Positions 42,601 through 52,472 of a stretch of DNA of 64,000 bases are shown piece by piece. A program made the position numbers and the translations under genes. The notes below the pieces were generated by a model, which worked only from the letters and a program-made list of their open reading frames with translations, had not been told where the DNA came from and searched no databases. The stretch is from JAVBSX01 sp051660685 (GTDB taxonomy: Bacteria; Planctomycetota; Planctomycetia; Pirellulales; Thermoguttaceae). The DNA lies in contig JBOFQB010000112.1 in NCBI GenBank assembly GCA_051660685.1, positions 1 to 64,000 of the forward strand, given 5' to 3'. Within the stretch, counting starts at the first letter, position 1; every line of letters starts with the position of its first letter.

Positions 42601-45600
42601 TTATACATCAGTTGCAATATGTCTCCTTTGAAACGGTAAAGTCGTTACTTGAAGATGTATACCCGGGCACAAAAATAACCGAGGACAAAGCGGGGAACCG
42701 GATTATTGTTCGTGTTCGACCTGAATTTTATGAAGGAACAAAAGAACTGATTGAACAGTTGGATTCCCGGGACCCTGAACAGGCGAGACGGTATTACAAG
42801 TCGTATGATTTGAACGGTTTTTCGACGTATGATTCTCAAGGAAATTATTACAGTCCGTTCTATTTTATTGCGGACATGGAAAAACTGGCTCCTAACGCCA
42901 AAATCACCTTTGACCGTTATTCTCAGCAAATGATTGTCTGGGGAACGGCAGAAGAGCAAAAAATCATCTCCGATGCAGTCGGGCAATTACAAAAAGATAC
43001 GGACAAGACAAAACGGTTCGACCGTTTTCTTTTGCGACGTATTCAACCGTCCTACATTATTTCGATGATTAACCGGTTGTTCCCAACCTTGCAACCGATT
43101 TATGATTCAGGGACACAAGCGATTCTGGTTGAAGGAAGTCCGAATCAGTTGCAACAGATTGACGATTTGATTGATCGGCTTGATCCGGCAGAACCGGGAC
43201 CGACGGACCCAATCATCCAGTTTTATCAATTGAAGACGAAACCGGATGATACGCTGATTACAACCTTGAAATCACTTGTTCCGACCGCGCAAATTGTCCC
43301 GGATCGGGACAACAAGCAGCTTATGGTTCTCGCCAAACCGGACGATCAGGTCATTGTTGAACGGAATATGAAGTCGATTTTAGAGACGTTCATTCAACCG
43401 GAAGAGCCGATGTTGTTCATTTATCCGGTTAGTGGAGATCAACGGAAATTGTTAGAATCTTTTCTAACAGCAGCGAGTTCGGAATTGAAAGACGTCAAGA
43501 TTCTAGCCGATACAGTACCCGGCCAAATTTCAATCTGGGCAAGACCGAGCGAGCAGGAATTGATTGCGGCGATTTTGCTGCAAATTCAGACCAGTCAAGG
43601 TAAGACACTTGGGTTGAAATTGCGGGTTTTCCCGCTTGATGTTGTTGATCCAACAACCGCGCGTGATGTTATTTCAACGATGCATCCTGAAGTGAAGTTG
43701 CTCGCCGGTTCAGCAACGGATTCCCAAAAGAACCGACTCCTTGTTTGGGCAACGGAATCAAATCTCGAGGACGTTGCAGCGACGTTGAAAGAGATTGATG
43801 TTGCGAACACGGACGAATCGCAACCGCGATTTCAAGCGTTTAATGTGGACGGATTGCGGTTTGATTCGGCCAGTTTGCGAAATAATGTCATAACCCGAAT
43901 CGTTGCGGATTTGCAACTCCTTGTCCCGAACGCCCGGATTACACCAAGTGCTGATTATTTTCGGATCATTGTTTTTGGAACCCTCAAAGAATTGAAAATT
44001 GTCGAGACCGCATTGAAGAGTATTGGTTATACGAATTCGCCGGACGATCAACCAACTGCGCAAGTGTTCGTTATTAACAACATGGACGTTGAACTCATTA
44101 GCAAATTGCTCTCGACGACGATTCCGAATGTTTCAATCAGTCCCGATCCCAAAAACGGCAACATCGTTGTGTATGCCCGACCCCGGGAAATGCAGGAAAT
44201 TGCGAAAACAATCAACGATTTGGACAAATCCAATCTGAATACGAAAATTCCGATCACTTACACGATTCTGGGGATGAAATCGGAAACGGTTTTGCAATCA
44301 ATCAAGGAGGTCTATCCCGGTTTGAAAGTGTCCGAAGATGCTAAAGCAGGTCGGTTGATTGTTTGGGCAACCCCAGAAGAGCAGGTTCGAATCGGCGATC
44401 TGGTCCGTCAAATCAATTCAGAAGACGAAGATGAATCGGCTGAACGGGTTTACGCTTATCCAATTACCCGATTGTATTACGGGACAGCGATTCAAATCAT
44501 TACGGAACTGTTTCCGTCGGCGCAGGTATTTTCCAATCCCCTTACAGACAAGTTAATCATTAAAGCGAGAGTCCGCGATCACAAAGCAATTAAGGAACTG
44601 TTAGAAAAGATACAGACGAAGGACGATCAGTATAGGGTTCAAATTCGGTTTTATCCGATTGGAAACGCTGATCCCTCAACAATGGAAGCTCTGTTGAGAA
44701 CCTTACTCAAAGGGGCAATGTCGTTGACCCCTTACGATGTTCAATATGATGTCCTGTTTCGAACCGGTTATACGGGTGATGTTCCTGATATGTCCACTTA
44801 CGACTACACTTTTGACCCGGCGTCGGTCTACAACCGGTCAGGTCGTCCCTATTTTCGGATTGATGCAGGAACCCAAACGGCAATTGTCGTTGCAATGGAA
44901 GAGGATCAAAAGCGAGTCGAACCGGCGATTACGGAATTTGTCGCCCTTGCCCAAGAAGCAGGAGAACCAAGAGCCGGTTTTTTTACCATTTCGGAGGTGT
45001 ATGTGTACACTCTCCTGCCGACCTTGCAAAAAATCGCCCCTTCCTGTCGTATTATTCAAGGTGCAACATCGCATGATTTCGTTGCATTTGGTATAGAAGC
45101 CGAATTGAAGAAAATTGAGAATTTTGTTGAGGAACTGAACAACTCAGGAGGACCCGATCAACGTCGGGAAATGATTCTCCTGCAAATGCCCCCAAATGCC
45201 AAACAGTCGCGCGAACGGATTGTTCAGATGCTCCGTTATCTGTATCCGCAAATGTTTTCTTCAGACCGACCCCCAGTTGAGGGACCCGAACCGGGCCAAA
45301 TCGTTGTTTGGGGACGTGCTTTTCAGAAAGAACCGCTTCAACAATTGATTGACGAGGTTTGTCAGACACTTCCTGACGATCAGCAGACGATTTACAAGGT
45401 TTATCCCGTTTACAATGCTAATTTGAATGTCGTCATTACTTGGTTGTATGAGATTTTTCCAAATGCCGAATTTGCACCTAATACGGCGGAAGTCGATCCT
45501 TATACGGGAATTCCGCTCCCTCAACGGGCTTTGCTTGTTCTTGCAACCCCGATTGAACAGGCGGAAATCGAAAAAGCACTTGCGGAAATCGATCAAGGGA

Positions 45601-48600
45601 TTCCCGAATCCGAACGGGCTTATGTCCGCATACACACCTTGACCGATATTACTCCAGCCTATTATTATCTCTATTTTTTTCGCAATGTGGTCCCAAACGC
45701 CCGGTTTTCGTCGACCGCGGACACCAACGAGCTGATTGCTTATGCAAACAAGCAGGATCAGGAAAGGATTCAGGAATTGGTTGACGAGCTGAATAAAAAA
45801 GGACCGTCGGAGAACAAGCGACAATTTGGGATACTGACAGTTCCGCCCGGGACACGATACAACCGAACAGTTTTGGTTCAGATTTTGACCGGTTTTTTTC
45901 CTGAACTGTACCCTGCTCTTGGAATGGAGCCGAATCAAATTATGGTTTTTGGGAAGAAATTTCAGAACGAACGAGCGCAGGAACTGGTCGATAAAGTCTG
46001 TACCCAACTTCCTGAAGAGGAACAAATCAAGCCGAAATGGTATTCTGTGAAGAACATGAGGGCCCCGGAATTGGTACAATGGTTGAGTACGATTTATCCC
46101 AATGTCAAAATCGTCCTTGATTCCCGTTCCGACGAACGAAATGGACAAGGGATTATCGTTGACGCTTCTCCGCTTGAGCATTTGCAAATTGAGAAAACGA
46201 TTGCCGAATTGGATGTCCCGGTTCCTGAAGACATGCGACCGATTGTCCGTCTTTACGACATTGACACGACGCAATCTAATTTTTCGAACACGTATTATGC
46301 CGTTTATTACAATTTCCCGACTCCTCAAATCGTTTCAATCATTCCCAGCATTGATCAGGGAACGATTGCGATTACGGCGATTCCAGAAACGCAAGAGCGA
46401 ATTGCGGAGTTTTTGAAAAATCTCGAAGACGAACGTCAAGCCCGACAACCGTATTTGGAGACGTACAACTTAAAACGACTCAATTATTTACAAGTCGCTC
46501 CCCTTCTCAGTCAGGTTGCTCCAACAGCGCAAATTTTGCAAGGGGCAACCCCAGATGTCCTGTTTGTCTGGGCAATTCCGCAACTGCAAGACGCAATTGC
46601 CGAATCAATTGAGAAACTGGAAACGGCCGATTTGAATCGTGAACAGTTGAGCAAAGAGGGACTTCTCCCGGTTTACAAGGTGTATCGTATTTACTCCAAA
46701 AATGCCCCAACTCTTGCCATTTTATTACATCCTGAATTTCCGGGCGCGATCTTTTTCGCAACAACCGCAGAAGATTTGGTTGTCTGGGCATCTCCTCCTG
46801 TGCAAGAGCAGGTTGCTCTTGCAGTTGGTGTGATTGCAGATGCTTATCCTGAACCTTATGTCAAGACCCATTTTTTCAAGTACATTGCGCCAAGTGAAGC
46901 GTTCTCGCAGTTGACGCAGATTTTTGCGCCAAGTGATGCTGTCTTTTCCATTTCGCCGATTACACGCGAATTAACGGTTCGCGCAACCGAACGGTATCAT
47001 GAGTTGGTCGAGAAAAGTATCAGCAAGATTGACGTTCCAACCCCAGAAGAGTCAAGACGATATGCGGTTGCTTATGATTTCAGCGATTTTAATGTGACAA
47101 CGGCGTTGCCGTATTTTTCGTCGCAATTGCCGATTGAAGTTCCCGGGGTTCTCGTTCTGCCGAATTATCTCCCGACTCAGGTTGTTGTCGTCGGACGTAA
47201 AATCGACCATGAAAAAATCAAACAGATTGTTGAGCAGATGAAAACGGAGAACCCCTTACACGCTTTTTCCGTTCAGAATTACGTTTTGAAAACCGCAACC
47301 CCGACTCAGGTTGTTCCGTTGCTCCGTTCACTGACCCCTAATGCAACATTTACGGTTGGAACAGACCCTCATTTGGTGATTGTTTACGCCAATCAACGGG
47401 ATCACAGCCTCTTAAAAGAAACGGTTGACGCAATGAACGAACACGGTTTCAGTCTGTTGATTCCGCGAACGTATCGTTTTCAACGGGTTACACTGCCTGT
47501 TGCAACGCAGATGATTCTGGGGATGTTCCCGGATGCTGAAGTTTTTCCCGACACGGCCGGGGAACTTCTTATGGTCAAAGCAACGGTCGAGCAACATGTT
47601 AAAATTGCACAAGCAATGAACGAACTGGACGCAACGGACCCCAAAACACAAGTGTCAATTCAGGTTTACAATGTCGGCAGAGTTGACATGGACAGTCTGA
47701 CCACAACGTTGAATCGACTCAGCACTTTACGTCCCGGTTTGGTTGTAACACGCAATTACTACACGTCAGATTATTATGGAAGCCAATATCCGACAGGGAC
47801 GATTTCTGTTTTGGGAACGCCGGACGATCAACGGTTGATAAAGGGGATGTTGGAGTACATTCAGGATGAGGCCTTGAATAAAAACGGAATGGAGATTCGT
47901 CGATATTCGCTGAAAGGTCGGACAAGTTACAGTTATTTTGGACTTATCTGGCAAATCATGGAATTCAGGAATATGACGTTTAACTACATTTTCGATCAGT
48001 CCTCGAATGATCTGTTCGTTTATGCCCGACCCCAAGAACATGAATTGATTGCAGAGATTTTTGACATGACAAAACCGACTGCAAAATACATGCAGATTTT
48101 TCAGATTCAGTCGCTTGATGTGGAAAGTGTGCAAACAGCACTCACTGAATTATTTGCCGAAGATGGTTGGTATAACCGACCGTCTTACAATGTCGATTTC
48201 AATTCCAACACGCTCTTTATGCGGGGAACAATCGAGCAACTTGAACGGGTTCGGAATCTGTTGATTCAAATGGGCGAAACCCAATTGATTCGAATGCAGG
48301 ACCGACCGATTCCGCTCAATCAAGCGGTCAGTTCAACAAGTTCAACCGGGTTGCCCGATTCAACTCGTTGGACCGGTTCAACAGGTTTGGTTGAAACTCG
48401 ATCAAGTGGAACAGATTCCGTTGACAGAGGAACGGTTGGAGCAGGTTCGGTTGAAACACCCGGTTCGACCGATTGGTCAGGTCGGGGTCAATCGGGATAC
48501 AATTTGACGGGGAATGATTTGACAGGAGCTAATACAAGCGAGAACAAGTTGGGATCGACCGGTTATGATTCGCTCATGCAGCAGGGAGGGGATGTGGACG

Positions 48601-49817
48601 CCGGGGTTCTTTCGGGCGAGACGAAGAACATACGGACATTCCGTTTGCAAGGGAACATGACGCAAACGTTGCAGGAACTGGAGAAAAACTGGCCGAAAGT
48701 CCGGGACAACACGCTTATCATTCGCAAGGAAGGGGACCCTTTGATGCAGGACAAGGGGGAAAAGAAGGAAAAACAGGAGCCGAATAACAGCAAAGAGGGT
48801 AAGGAAAAGGGACCTGCAACCGAGAAAGGTTCTATAACCGAGAAAAGTTCTGTAATCGGGAAGGAGGTCGTAACGGGTTCGGTTTTTTTTAACGTCCGTG
48901 ATTCGGTTGTTAAGGAAGAGACAACCGGGACACCTAGTGAAGATGTTGCGATTATTGAACCGATTGAAGCAAATGGTCAGGTTGACAGTGCAACACCGTC
49001 GATTTATCTGATTTACAATTCGGACGGAACGGTTACGATCACTTCTTCGGATCGTGAAGCTCTTGATGCTCTTGAGGTCCAACTTAAGGCGTTGACAAAT
49101 CGGGTTATTTATGAAGGTCGGGATTACACCATTTTTTCGGTTCGTAACATCAATGCAACTGTTGTTGCCCAAAAGTTGCAGATTTATTTGCGGGATCGCA
49201 TTACACCCCGCACACAACCGCAGAACCCGTATCGTCGGGGATATTGGGGATACAGCACTCCAACCAGTTCACGTCGGACACTTGAAATTACGCCGGATAC
49301 AGCGGAAAATGCGATTATGGTTCGCGGTTCTAAAAAAGACCGTGAAGAAGCGGGGCGTATGATTGAGATTCTCGATGTTTCGCAACTGCGTGATAAAGCG
49401 GTTGTTGTCAAGCCGATCAATGTTCCACTTGAAAATGAACAGAACACGGTCATTCTGCAACAGGTTCTTGAAGTGTTTCAAGGACAGATTCAGTCAACGA
49501 CCCTTCCAGGAGGAGGTCGTCCCCGGATTTCGTTGAACCGGACGAGCAATTCGCTTGACATTTTTGCCCCACAACCACTTGCCGGGGAAATTGAGGCGTA
49601 CATCAAGGAACTGGATGAAGCGGTTCCACTTCGTCAATCACAACGAGTTCATGTGATACGCCCGACGAATACGAATTCGGCGACGATTCAACAGGCAATT
49701 CGGGCGATTCAGAATTCAGCTTTGCAAAAGTACCAATTGGCCAATCCGGGTTTTGGTTATTCTGGTTGGGGTTATCCCGGTTACAATTCCTCTTTTGGTC
49801 GCGGTTATAACAGATAA
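39660..49817 (+). CDS. Giant secretin-N-domain-like repeat protein
   Basis: A 3385-residue exported protein, the largest gene here. A signal segment (VLMMLVVFIGFIGLSPCLL, about 19-37; an ATG at residue 21 is an alternative start) precedes a helical LTxxQ-type segment (LTDAQ and LTPEQ, about 85-150) and an N0/STN-like domain (about 157-232, NFKFQNWEQVLQWFADMVGK). From about 245 to 2880 there are roughly 37 units of 65-95 residues of the form [YxV...n.dp..v...l..lfP.A.i..D...n.L.VwA.p..h..I...l..ld], the pattern of secretin N1/NolW domains. A Ser/Thr/Gly then Lys/Glu-rich linker (about 2890-3100) leads to three more degenerate units and a Gly/Tyr-rich tail. No secretin beta-barrel domain is present. 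It could form a long periplasmic tube, filament or scaffold; function is unknown. Confidence 0.8.
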   Translation: MDTLLTQLGTFGCLKQTRVLMMLVVFIGFIGLSPCLLKAAVSGEPQPSESAPSVPATTAKPVEAGTANETVAPKRLNPVQGYGQLLYDDLADRLGLTDAQRLEVQRIMTERAQALANAAKEDVAEQEKIIAGSEQKLEQVLTPEQKRIWPKVFEQKHIRFNFKFQNWEQVLQWFADMVGKMLVMDAPPPGTFDYSSQEEFSPTEALDLLNARLLLKGYTLLHKDRMLMLVNLKRDKLSPQMLPKIDESMMEDRGKFEFVALSVPLEGRDVAVVEKEIAPFLGTYSSVIALPGALLIVDTIANLKSILPIIKAVPLPKKPEPPAPPAPVPPSEWEGYKITNADPVEVEGALSKFLSLQGYRSGDTLWYFVPAAQHAAIKLTIAMIEKTVGQREKPVLESYSLEGLIDTSPARLWYQAKMQAYGYRTDPSSNFGEGIVQLIKQVVPDAVVAPTQVSNKLLVFAIPADQTKIKELFDKLRTGPAPEETPSVKIYTFSDPERVLGLTSELETSLKLLLPTAQYTYDPGKGQMLVVAIPREHEIIAETLKVIETETLPDEDKVLVAYPITKRESTRFTQLFNQIKSTPEFLGVIDLSDPKSNQLTVWATPRQHERIKTLLKEVRESTGVSGTDSNGLTGLDGSKGSQESSSTTFAVIPLRNALPYAVREIITNMVPGVEVSIDTASNSIYVYGSAAMIGKVQEVVQQVDSELDKTVLFIPVVREISSDVQSMISTAAPKATVLMDKKNMRVLVFGPKSSVLEVEKIVRENAASDAKTQDTMQAFYVKRELTEELLDFVRRTYPRAEIRFNKELRQVVVSAPENEQVLIAKQIIEAESLLPPEEETRFYMLDRPVTENLLTLIRETTRDAGQIGEIRRDWDNPKMLIVRARPNVQSRIQEILKNVDEVLPLIGPNTLRSFSVTPDLRRRFDTVLDQFKKEHGDVRVLEEDRKDILTIWANEEQLNLIGQLIEQLGKEVMPDVREKRIIHQLQYVSFETVKSLLEDVYPGTKITEDKAGNRIIVRVRPEFYEGTKELIEQLDSRDPEQARRYYKSYDLNGFSTYDSQGNYYSPFYFIADMEKLAPNAKITFDRYSQQMIVWGTAEEQKIISDAVGQLQKDTDKTKRFDRFLLRRIQPSYIISMINRLFPTLQPIYDSGTQAILVEGSPNQLQQIDDLIDRLDPAEPGPTDPIIQFYQLKTKPDDTLITTLKSLVPTAQIVPDRDNKQLMVLAKPDDQVIVERNMKSILETFIQPEEPMLFIYPVSGDQRKLLESFLTAASSELKDVKILADTVPGQISIWARPSEQELIAAILLQIQTSQGKTLGLKLRVFPLDVVDPTTARDVISTMHPEVKLLAGSATDSQKNRLLVWATESNLEDVAATLKEIDVANTDESQPRFQAFNVDGLRFDSASLRNNVITRIVADLQLLVPNARITPSADYFRIIVFGTLKELKIVETALKSIGYTNSPDDQPTAQVFVINNMDVELISKLLSTTIPNVSISPDPKNGNIVVYARPREMQEIAKTINDLDKSNLNTKIPITYTILGMKSETVLQSIKEVYPGLKVSEDAKAGRLIVWATPEEQVRIGDLVRQINSEDEDESAERVYAYPITRLYYGTAIQIITELFPSAQVFSNPLTDKLIIKARVRDHKAIKELLEKIQTKDDQYRVQIRFYPIGNADPSTMEALLRTLLKGAMSLTPYDVQYDVLFRTGYTGDVPDMSTYDYTFDPASVYNRSGRPYFRIDAGTQTAIVVAMEEDQKRVEPAITEFVALAQEAGEPRAGFFTISEVYVYTLLPTLQKIAPSCRIIQGATSHDFVAFGIEAELKKIENFVEELNNSGGPDQRREMILLQMPPNAKQSRERIVQMLRYLYPQMFSSDRPPVEGPEPGQIVVWGRAFQKEPLQQLIDEVCQTLPDDQQTIYKVYPVYNANLNVVITWLYEIFPNAEFAPNTAEVDPYTGIPLPQRALLVLATPIEQAEIEKALAEIDQGIPESERAYVRIHTLTDITPAYYYLYFFRNVVPNARFSSTADTNELIAYANKQDQERIQELVDELNKKGPSENKRQFGILTVPPGTRYNRTVLVQILTGFFPELYPALGMEPNQIMVFGKKFQNERAQELVDKVCTQLPEEEQIKPKWYSVKNMRAPELVQWLSTIYPNVKIVLDSRSDERNGQGIIVDASPLEHLQIEKTIAELDVPVPEDMRPIVRLYDIDTTQSNFSNTYYAVYYNFPTPQIVSIIPSIDQGTIAITAIPETQERIAEFLKNLEDERQARQPYLETYNLKRLNYLQVAPLLSQVAPTAQILQGATPDVLFVWAIPQLQDAIAESIEKLETADLNREQLSKEGLLPVYKVYRIYSKNAPTLAILLHPEFPGAIFFATTAEDLVVWASPPVQEQVALAVGVIADAYPEPYVKTHFFKYIAPSEAFSQLTQIFAPSDAVFSISPITRELTVRATERYHELVEKSISKIDVPTPEESRRYAVAYDFSDFNVTTALPYFSSQLPIEVPGVLVLPNYLPTQVVVVGRKIDHEKIKQIVEQMKTENPLHAFSVQNYVLKTATPTQVVPLLRSLTPNATFTVGTDPHLVIVYANQRDHSLLKETVDAMNEHGFSLLIPRTYRFQRVTLPVATQMILGMFPDAEVFPDTAGELLMVKATVEQHVKIAQAMNELDATDPKTQVSIQVYNVGRVDMDSLTTTLNRLSTLRPGLVVTRNYYTSDYYGSQYPTGTISVLGTPDDQRLIKGMLEYIQDEALNKNGMEIRRYSLKGRTSYSYFGLIWQIMEFRNMTFNYIFDQSSNDLFVYARPQEHELIAEIFDMTKPTAKYMQIFQIQSLDVESVQTALTELFAEDGWYNRPSYNVDFNSNTLFMRGTIEQLERVRNLLIQMGETQLIRMQDRPIPLNQAVSSTSSTGLPDSTRWTGSTGLVETRSSGTDSVDRGTVGAGSVETPGSTDWSGRGQSGYNLTGNDLTGANTSENKLGSTGYDSLMQQGGDVDAGVLSGETKNIRTFRLQGNMTQTLQELEKNWPKVRDNTLIIRKEGDPLMQDKGEKKEKQEPNNSKEGKEKGPATEKGSITEKSSVIGKEVVTGSVFFNVRDSVVKEETTGTPSEDVAIIEPIEANGQVDSATPSIYLIYNSDGTVTITSSDREALDALEVQLKALTNRVIYEGRDYTIFSVRNINATVVAQKLQIYLRDRITPRTQPQNPYRRGYWGYSTPTSSRRTLEITPDTAENAIMVRGSKKDREEAGRMIEILDVSQLRDKAVVVKPINVPLENEQNTVILQQVLEVFQGQIQSTTLPGGGRPRISLNRTSNSLDIFAPQPLAGEIEAYIKELDEAVPLRQSQRVHVIRPTNTNSATIQQAIRAIQNSALQKYQLANPGFGYSGWGYPGYNSSFGRGYNR

Positions 49818-49936
49818 ACAGGACCATCTCTCTTGACGTGCAACCCCGAAATCGTTAGATTGGTCCCCCAACATCAACGGGTCACTTGCTGTCTTTGACC
49901 GTTCGATTTTCACTCTCACTTTTACATTAGCACATT

Positions 49937-51463
49937 ATGAGCGTCTATCTGGGAATTGACATTGGTACATCCGGGACAAAAACATTGGCGATTACGGCAG
50001 ATGGTAAAATTCTGGCGTCCGCCGTTGAAGAATATCCCTGTTATTCCCCTAAACCGCTTTGGAGTGAGCAGGACCCGGATGATTGGTGGAACGCAACAGT
50101 CAAGACGGTTAAAAAGGTGATGAAAACGGCCAAATTGAAACCGGCTGATGTTCGCGGAATCGGTCTTTCCGGCCAAATGCACGGTTCTGTTTTCCTCGAT
50201 AAAAACGATAAAGTGATTCGTCGAGCAATTCTTTGGAATGACCAACGAACAACGGCGGAATGTCAGGAAATTGAAGATGCGGTTGGAGGTCGCAGACAGC
50301 TGATTCAAATGGTCGCCAATCCGGCAATGACCGGTTTTACGGCTCCAAAAATTCTCTGGTTGCGGAATAAGGAACCGAAACATTTTGAGAAGACGAAGAA
50401 AGTTTTGCTCCCCAAAGATGAAATTCGTCGTCGTCTAACCGGGGAATATGCGACCGAAGTGAGTGATGCAAGCGGAATGCTTTTGTTGGATGTTCGCAAA
50501 CGGAATTGGTCGACCGCGCTTCTTTCAGCGTTAGGGCTTGACGTTTCGTTGCTTGGTAAAGTCTATGAATCGGAAGATGTAACCGGGACGTTGACCGCAG
50601 AAGCGGCGAAGACTCTTGGTCTGACGACCGAATGTCGGGTTGTTGGGGGAGCCGGAGATTGTGCGGCAGGAGCGGTTGGAAATGGAATCGTCACATCCGG
50701 CGTTCTTTCAACCTCAATTGGGACATCCGGGGTCATGTTTGTTCACAGTGACGACGTGAAAATCGACGCTCTTGGTCGCGTTCACACTTTCTGTCATGCT
50801 GTTCGCAACAGTTGGCATTTAATGGGGGTCAATCTTTCAGCAGGGGGTTCTCTACAATGGTTTCGCAATACACTTTGCCAATCCATGTGTGAAGAAGCCA
50901 AAAAGAAGAAAATCGACGTTTACGAACTGTTGACGCAGGAAGCGGGAGAAGTCCCGGCCGGTTCAGAAGGTCTTTTCTTTTTGCCGTATTTGAGCGGGGA
51001 ACGGACACCTCATGCCGACCCGAATGCTCGCGGTTGTTATGTTGGATTGACTCTTGCCCATACTCGGGGACATTTGATTCGTTCGATCATGGAAGGTGTG
51101 ACGTATTCAATGAGGGATTCGCTTGAAATTATTCGCAGTCTTGACATTCCCGTCCGTGAAATTCGGGCGTCAGGAGGAGGTTCGCGCAGTCCACTTTGGC
51201 GACAGATACAGGCGGACGTTTTCAACCAAAAGGTTGTGACGATTAACTCCGAAGAAGGACCGGCGTTTGGGGTTGCCCTGCTCGCTGCTGTTGGAGCGGG
51301 AGAATACAAGGGAATTCAAGAAGCGTGTAAAGCAACGATTGAGGTCCGACAGAAAACGGCCCCTCATTCCAAATCGGCGAAACTTTACGACCAGGGAATG
51401 TCGGTTTACCAACAACTCTATCGTTCACTCAAAGAAGATTTCAAACGAATCGCCGAATTATAA
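49937..51463 (+). CDS. xylB: Xylulokinase
   Basis: Phosphorylates D-xylulose to xylulose 5-phosphate in pentose catabolism. The FGGY-family N-terminal motif GIDIGTSGTKTLAI binds ATP phosphates; WSEQDPDDWW, GLSGQMHGSVFLD (with the catalytic-region MHG) and LSTSIGTSGVMF follow, and the C-terminal half contains ASGGGSRSPLWRQIQADV. At 508 residues it has the usual length. It is followed 9 bp later by ispE, so the two are probably co-transcribed. No xylose isomerase lies next to it, although an arabinose/fucose isomerase-like gene lies 2.4 kb further on. D-xylulose specificity over other FGGY sugars is likely but not proven. Confidence 0.93.
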   Translation: MSVYLGIDIGTSGTKTLAITADGKILASAVEEYPCYSPKPLWSEQDPDDWWNATVKTVKKVMKTAKLKPADVRGIGLSGQMHGSVFLDKNDKVIRRAILWNDQRTTAECQEIEDAVGGRRQLIQMVANPAMTGFTAPKILWLRNKEPKHFEKTKKVLLPKDEIRRRLTGEYATEVSDASGMLLLDVRKRNWSTALLSALGLDVSLLGKVYESEDVTGTLTAEAAKTLGLTTECRVVGGAGDCAAGAVGNGIVTSGVLSTSIGTSGVMFVHSDDVKIDALGRVHTFCHAVRNSWHLMGVNLSAGGSLQWFRNTLCQSMCEEAKKKKIDVYELLTQEAGEVPAGSEGLFFLPYLSGERTPHADPNARGCYVGLTLAHTRGHLIRSIMEGVTYSMRDSLEIIRSLDIPVREIRASGGGSRSPLWRQIQADVFNQKVVTINSEEGPAFGVALLAAVGAGEYKGIQEACKATIEVRQKTAPHSKSAKLYDQGMSVYQQLYRSLKEDFKRIAEL

Positions 51464-51472
51464 GCTCTCGTA

Positions 51473-52465
51473 ATGAATTTGATGTCGCCAAAAAAACGAC
51501 CTGCGCCCGCCAAACTGAATTTGTTCCTAGAAGTGTTGGGAAAACGACCCGACCAGTATCACGAATTGGTCTCCCTTGTTGCTCCCATCTCCCTTTTTGA
51601 CGAATTGTCGTGCGAACCCCGACCCGATTCAGACTGGGAATTTCACTGCCAATTTGACAACAGTCAAGCGGGTGAATGTCAATGTCAAACCAATGAATGT
51701 CAAAGTCAAGCTGATGAAGCTCAAATGAGCGAACTTGGGTTAGGTCAAGCGCAATGTCCCTTTCCGAGCGATATACCGCAAGACGCAACCAATCTGGTGA
51801 TTCGGGCGTTGAACTGTTTGCGGGACCGATACTGCCCCGAAATGGGCGGGGTCGTCCGTTTGCTGAAACGGATTCCTTCACAAGCCGGTTTGGGAGGAGG
51901 GTCCAGTGATGCGGCAACCGCCTTGTTACTTGCCAATGAAATCTGGGAACTCGGTCTTTCCCGCGCTGAATTGGCGGGAATAGGGGCAGAACTTGGGAGT
52001 GATGTTCCTCTTTTTCTTGCCGAAGAAACGGTTATTTTTCGTGGACGCGGGGAAAAAGTCGAACAGGTTCCCGATCTGCCGCAATTACATTTTGTCCTGC
52101 TCAAACCGCGAGAAGGTCTTTCAACGGGTCGGGTTTTTGCCGAAATGATGAAACGACATGACCAACAATTCCGGTTGGTCGAGCCGGTTCTCGACGCACT
52201 TCGCAAGAACGATCTTGCTCGATTTGGCCAATTGCTGTTCAATCGGCTTGAAGAAGCGGCGGTGTCGATTTGGCCGGAAATGGATCGGTATTTCAGGGCA
52301 TTTGACGATCTGGGGACGCTTGCAGTCCGAATGAGCGGAAGTGGAACGGCTTTGTTTGGGCTTTGTTCTTCGGAGCAACAGGCTGAAAGGGTGACTCGGG
52401 CGTTGCGAACACGCCAACTCGGTTCCGTTTTTCAGGTCAAAACGGTTTGCAATCCCAGAACATAG
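51473..52465 (+). CDS. ispE: 4-diphosphocytidyl-2-C-methyl-D-erythritol kinase
   Basis: A GHMP-family kinase of the MEP isoprenoid pathway. Motifs: catalytic Lys in PAPAKLNLFLEV, ATP loop PSQAGLGGGSSDAATAL with the catalytic Asp, and C-terminal RMSGSGTALFGL. At 330 residues it is longer than the usual 285-300 because of an insertion of about 35 residues (about 62-97) rich in Gln, Glu and Cys and built on a repeated ECQ pattern, between the second strand and the next helix. The insertion falls in a surface loop of the fold, so activity should be retained. It follows xylB by 9 bp. Confidence 0.94.
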   Translation: MNLMSPKKRPAPAKLNLFLEVLGKRPDQYHELVSLVAPISLFDELSCEPRPDSDWEFHCQFDNSQAGECQCQTNECQSQADEAQMSELGLGQAQCPFPSDIPQDATNLVIRALNCLRDRYCPEMGGVVRLLKRIPSQAGLGGGSSDAATALLLANEIWELGLSRAELAGIGAELGSDVPLFLAEETVIFRGRGEKVEQVPDLPQLHFVLLKPREGLSTGRVFAEMMKRHDQQFRLVEPVLDALRKNDLARFGQLLFNRLEEAAVSIWPEMDRYFRAFDDLGTLAVRMSGSGTALFGLCSSEQQAERVTRALRTRQLGSVFQVKTVCNPRT

Positions 52466-52472
52466 CTCCTGC

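Noticed and set aside
39660..49817. Calling the giant protein a secretin
   Set aside because: The C-terminal beta-barrel region of secretins is not present; only the N-domain type is repeated.
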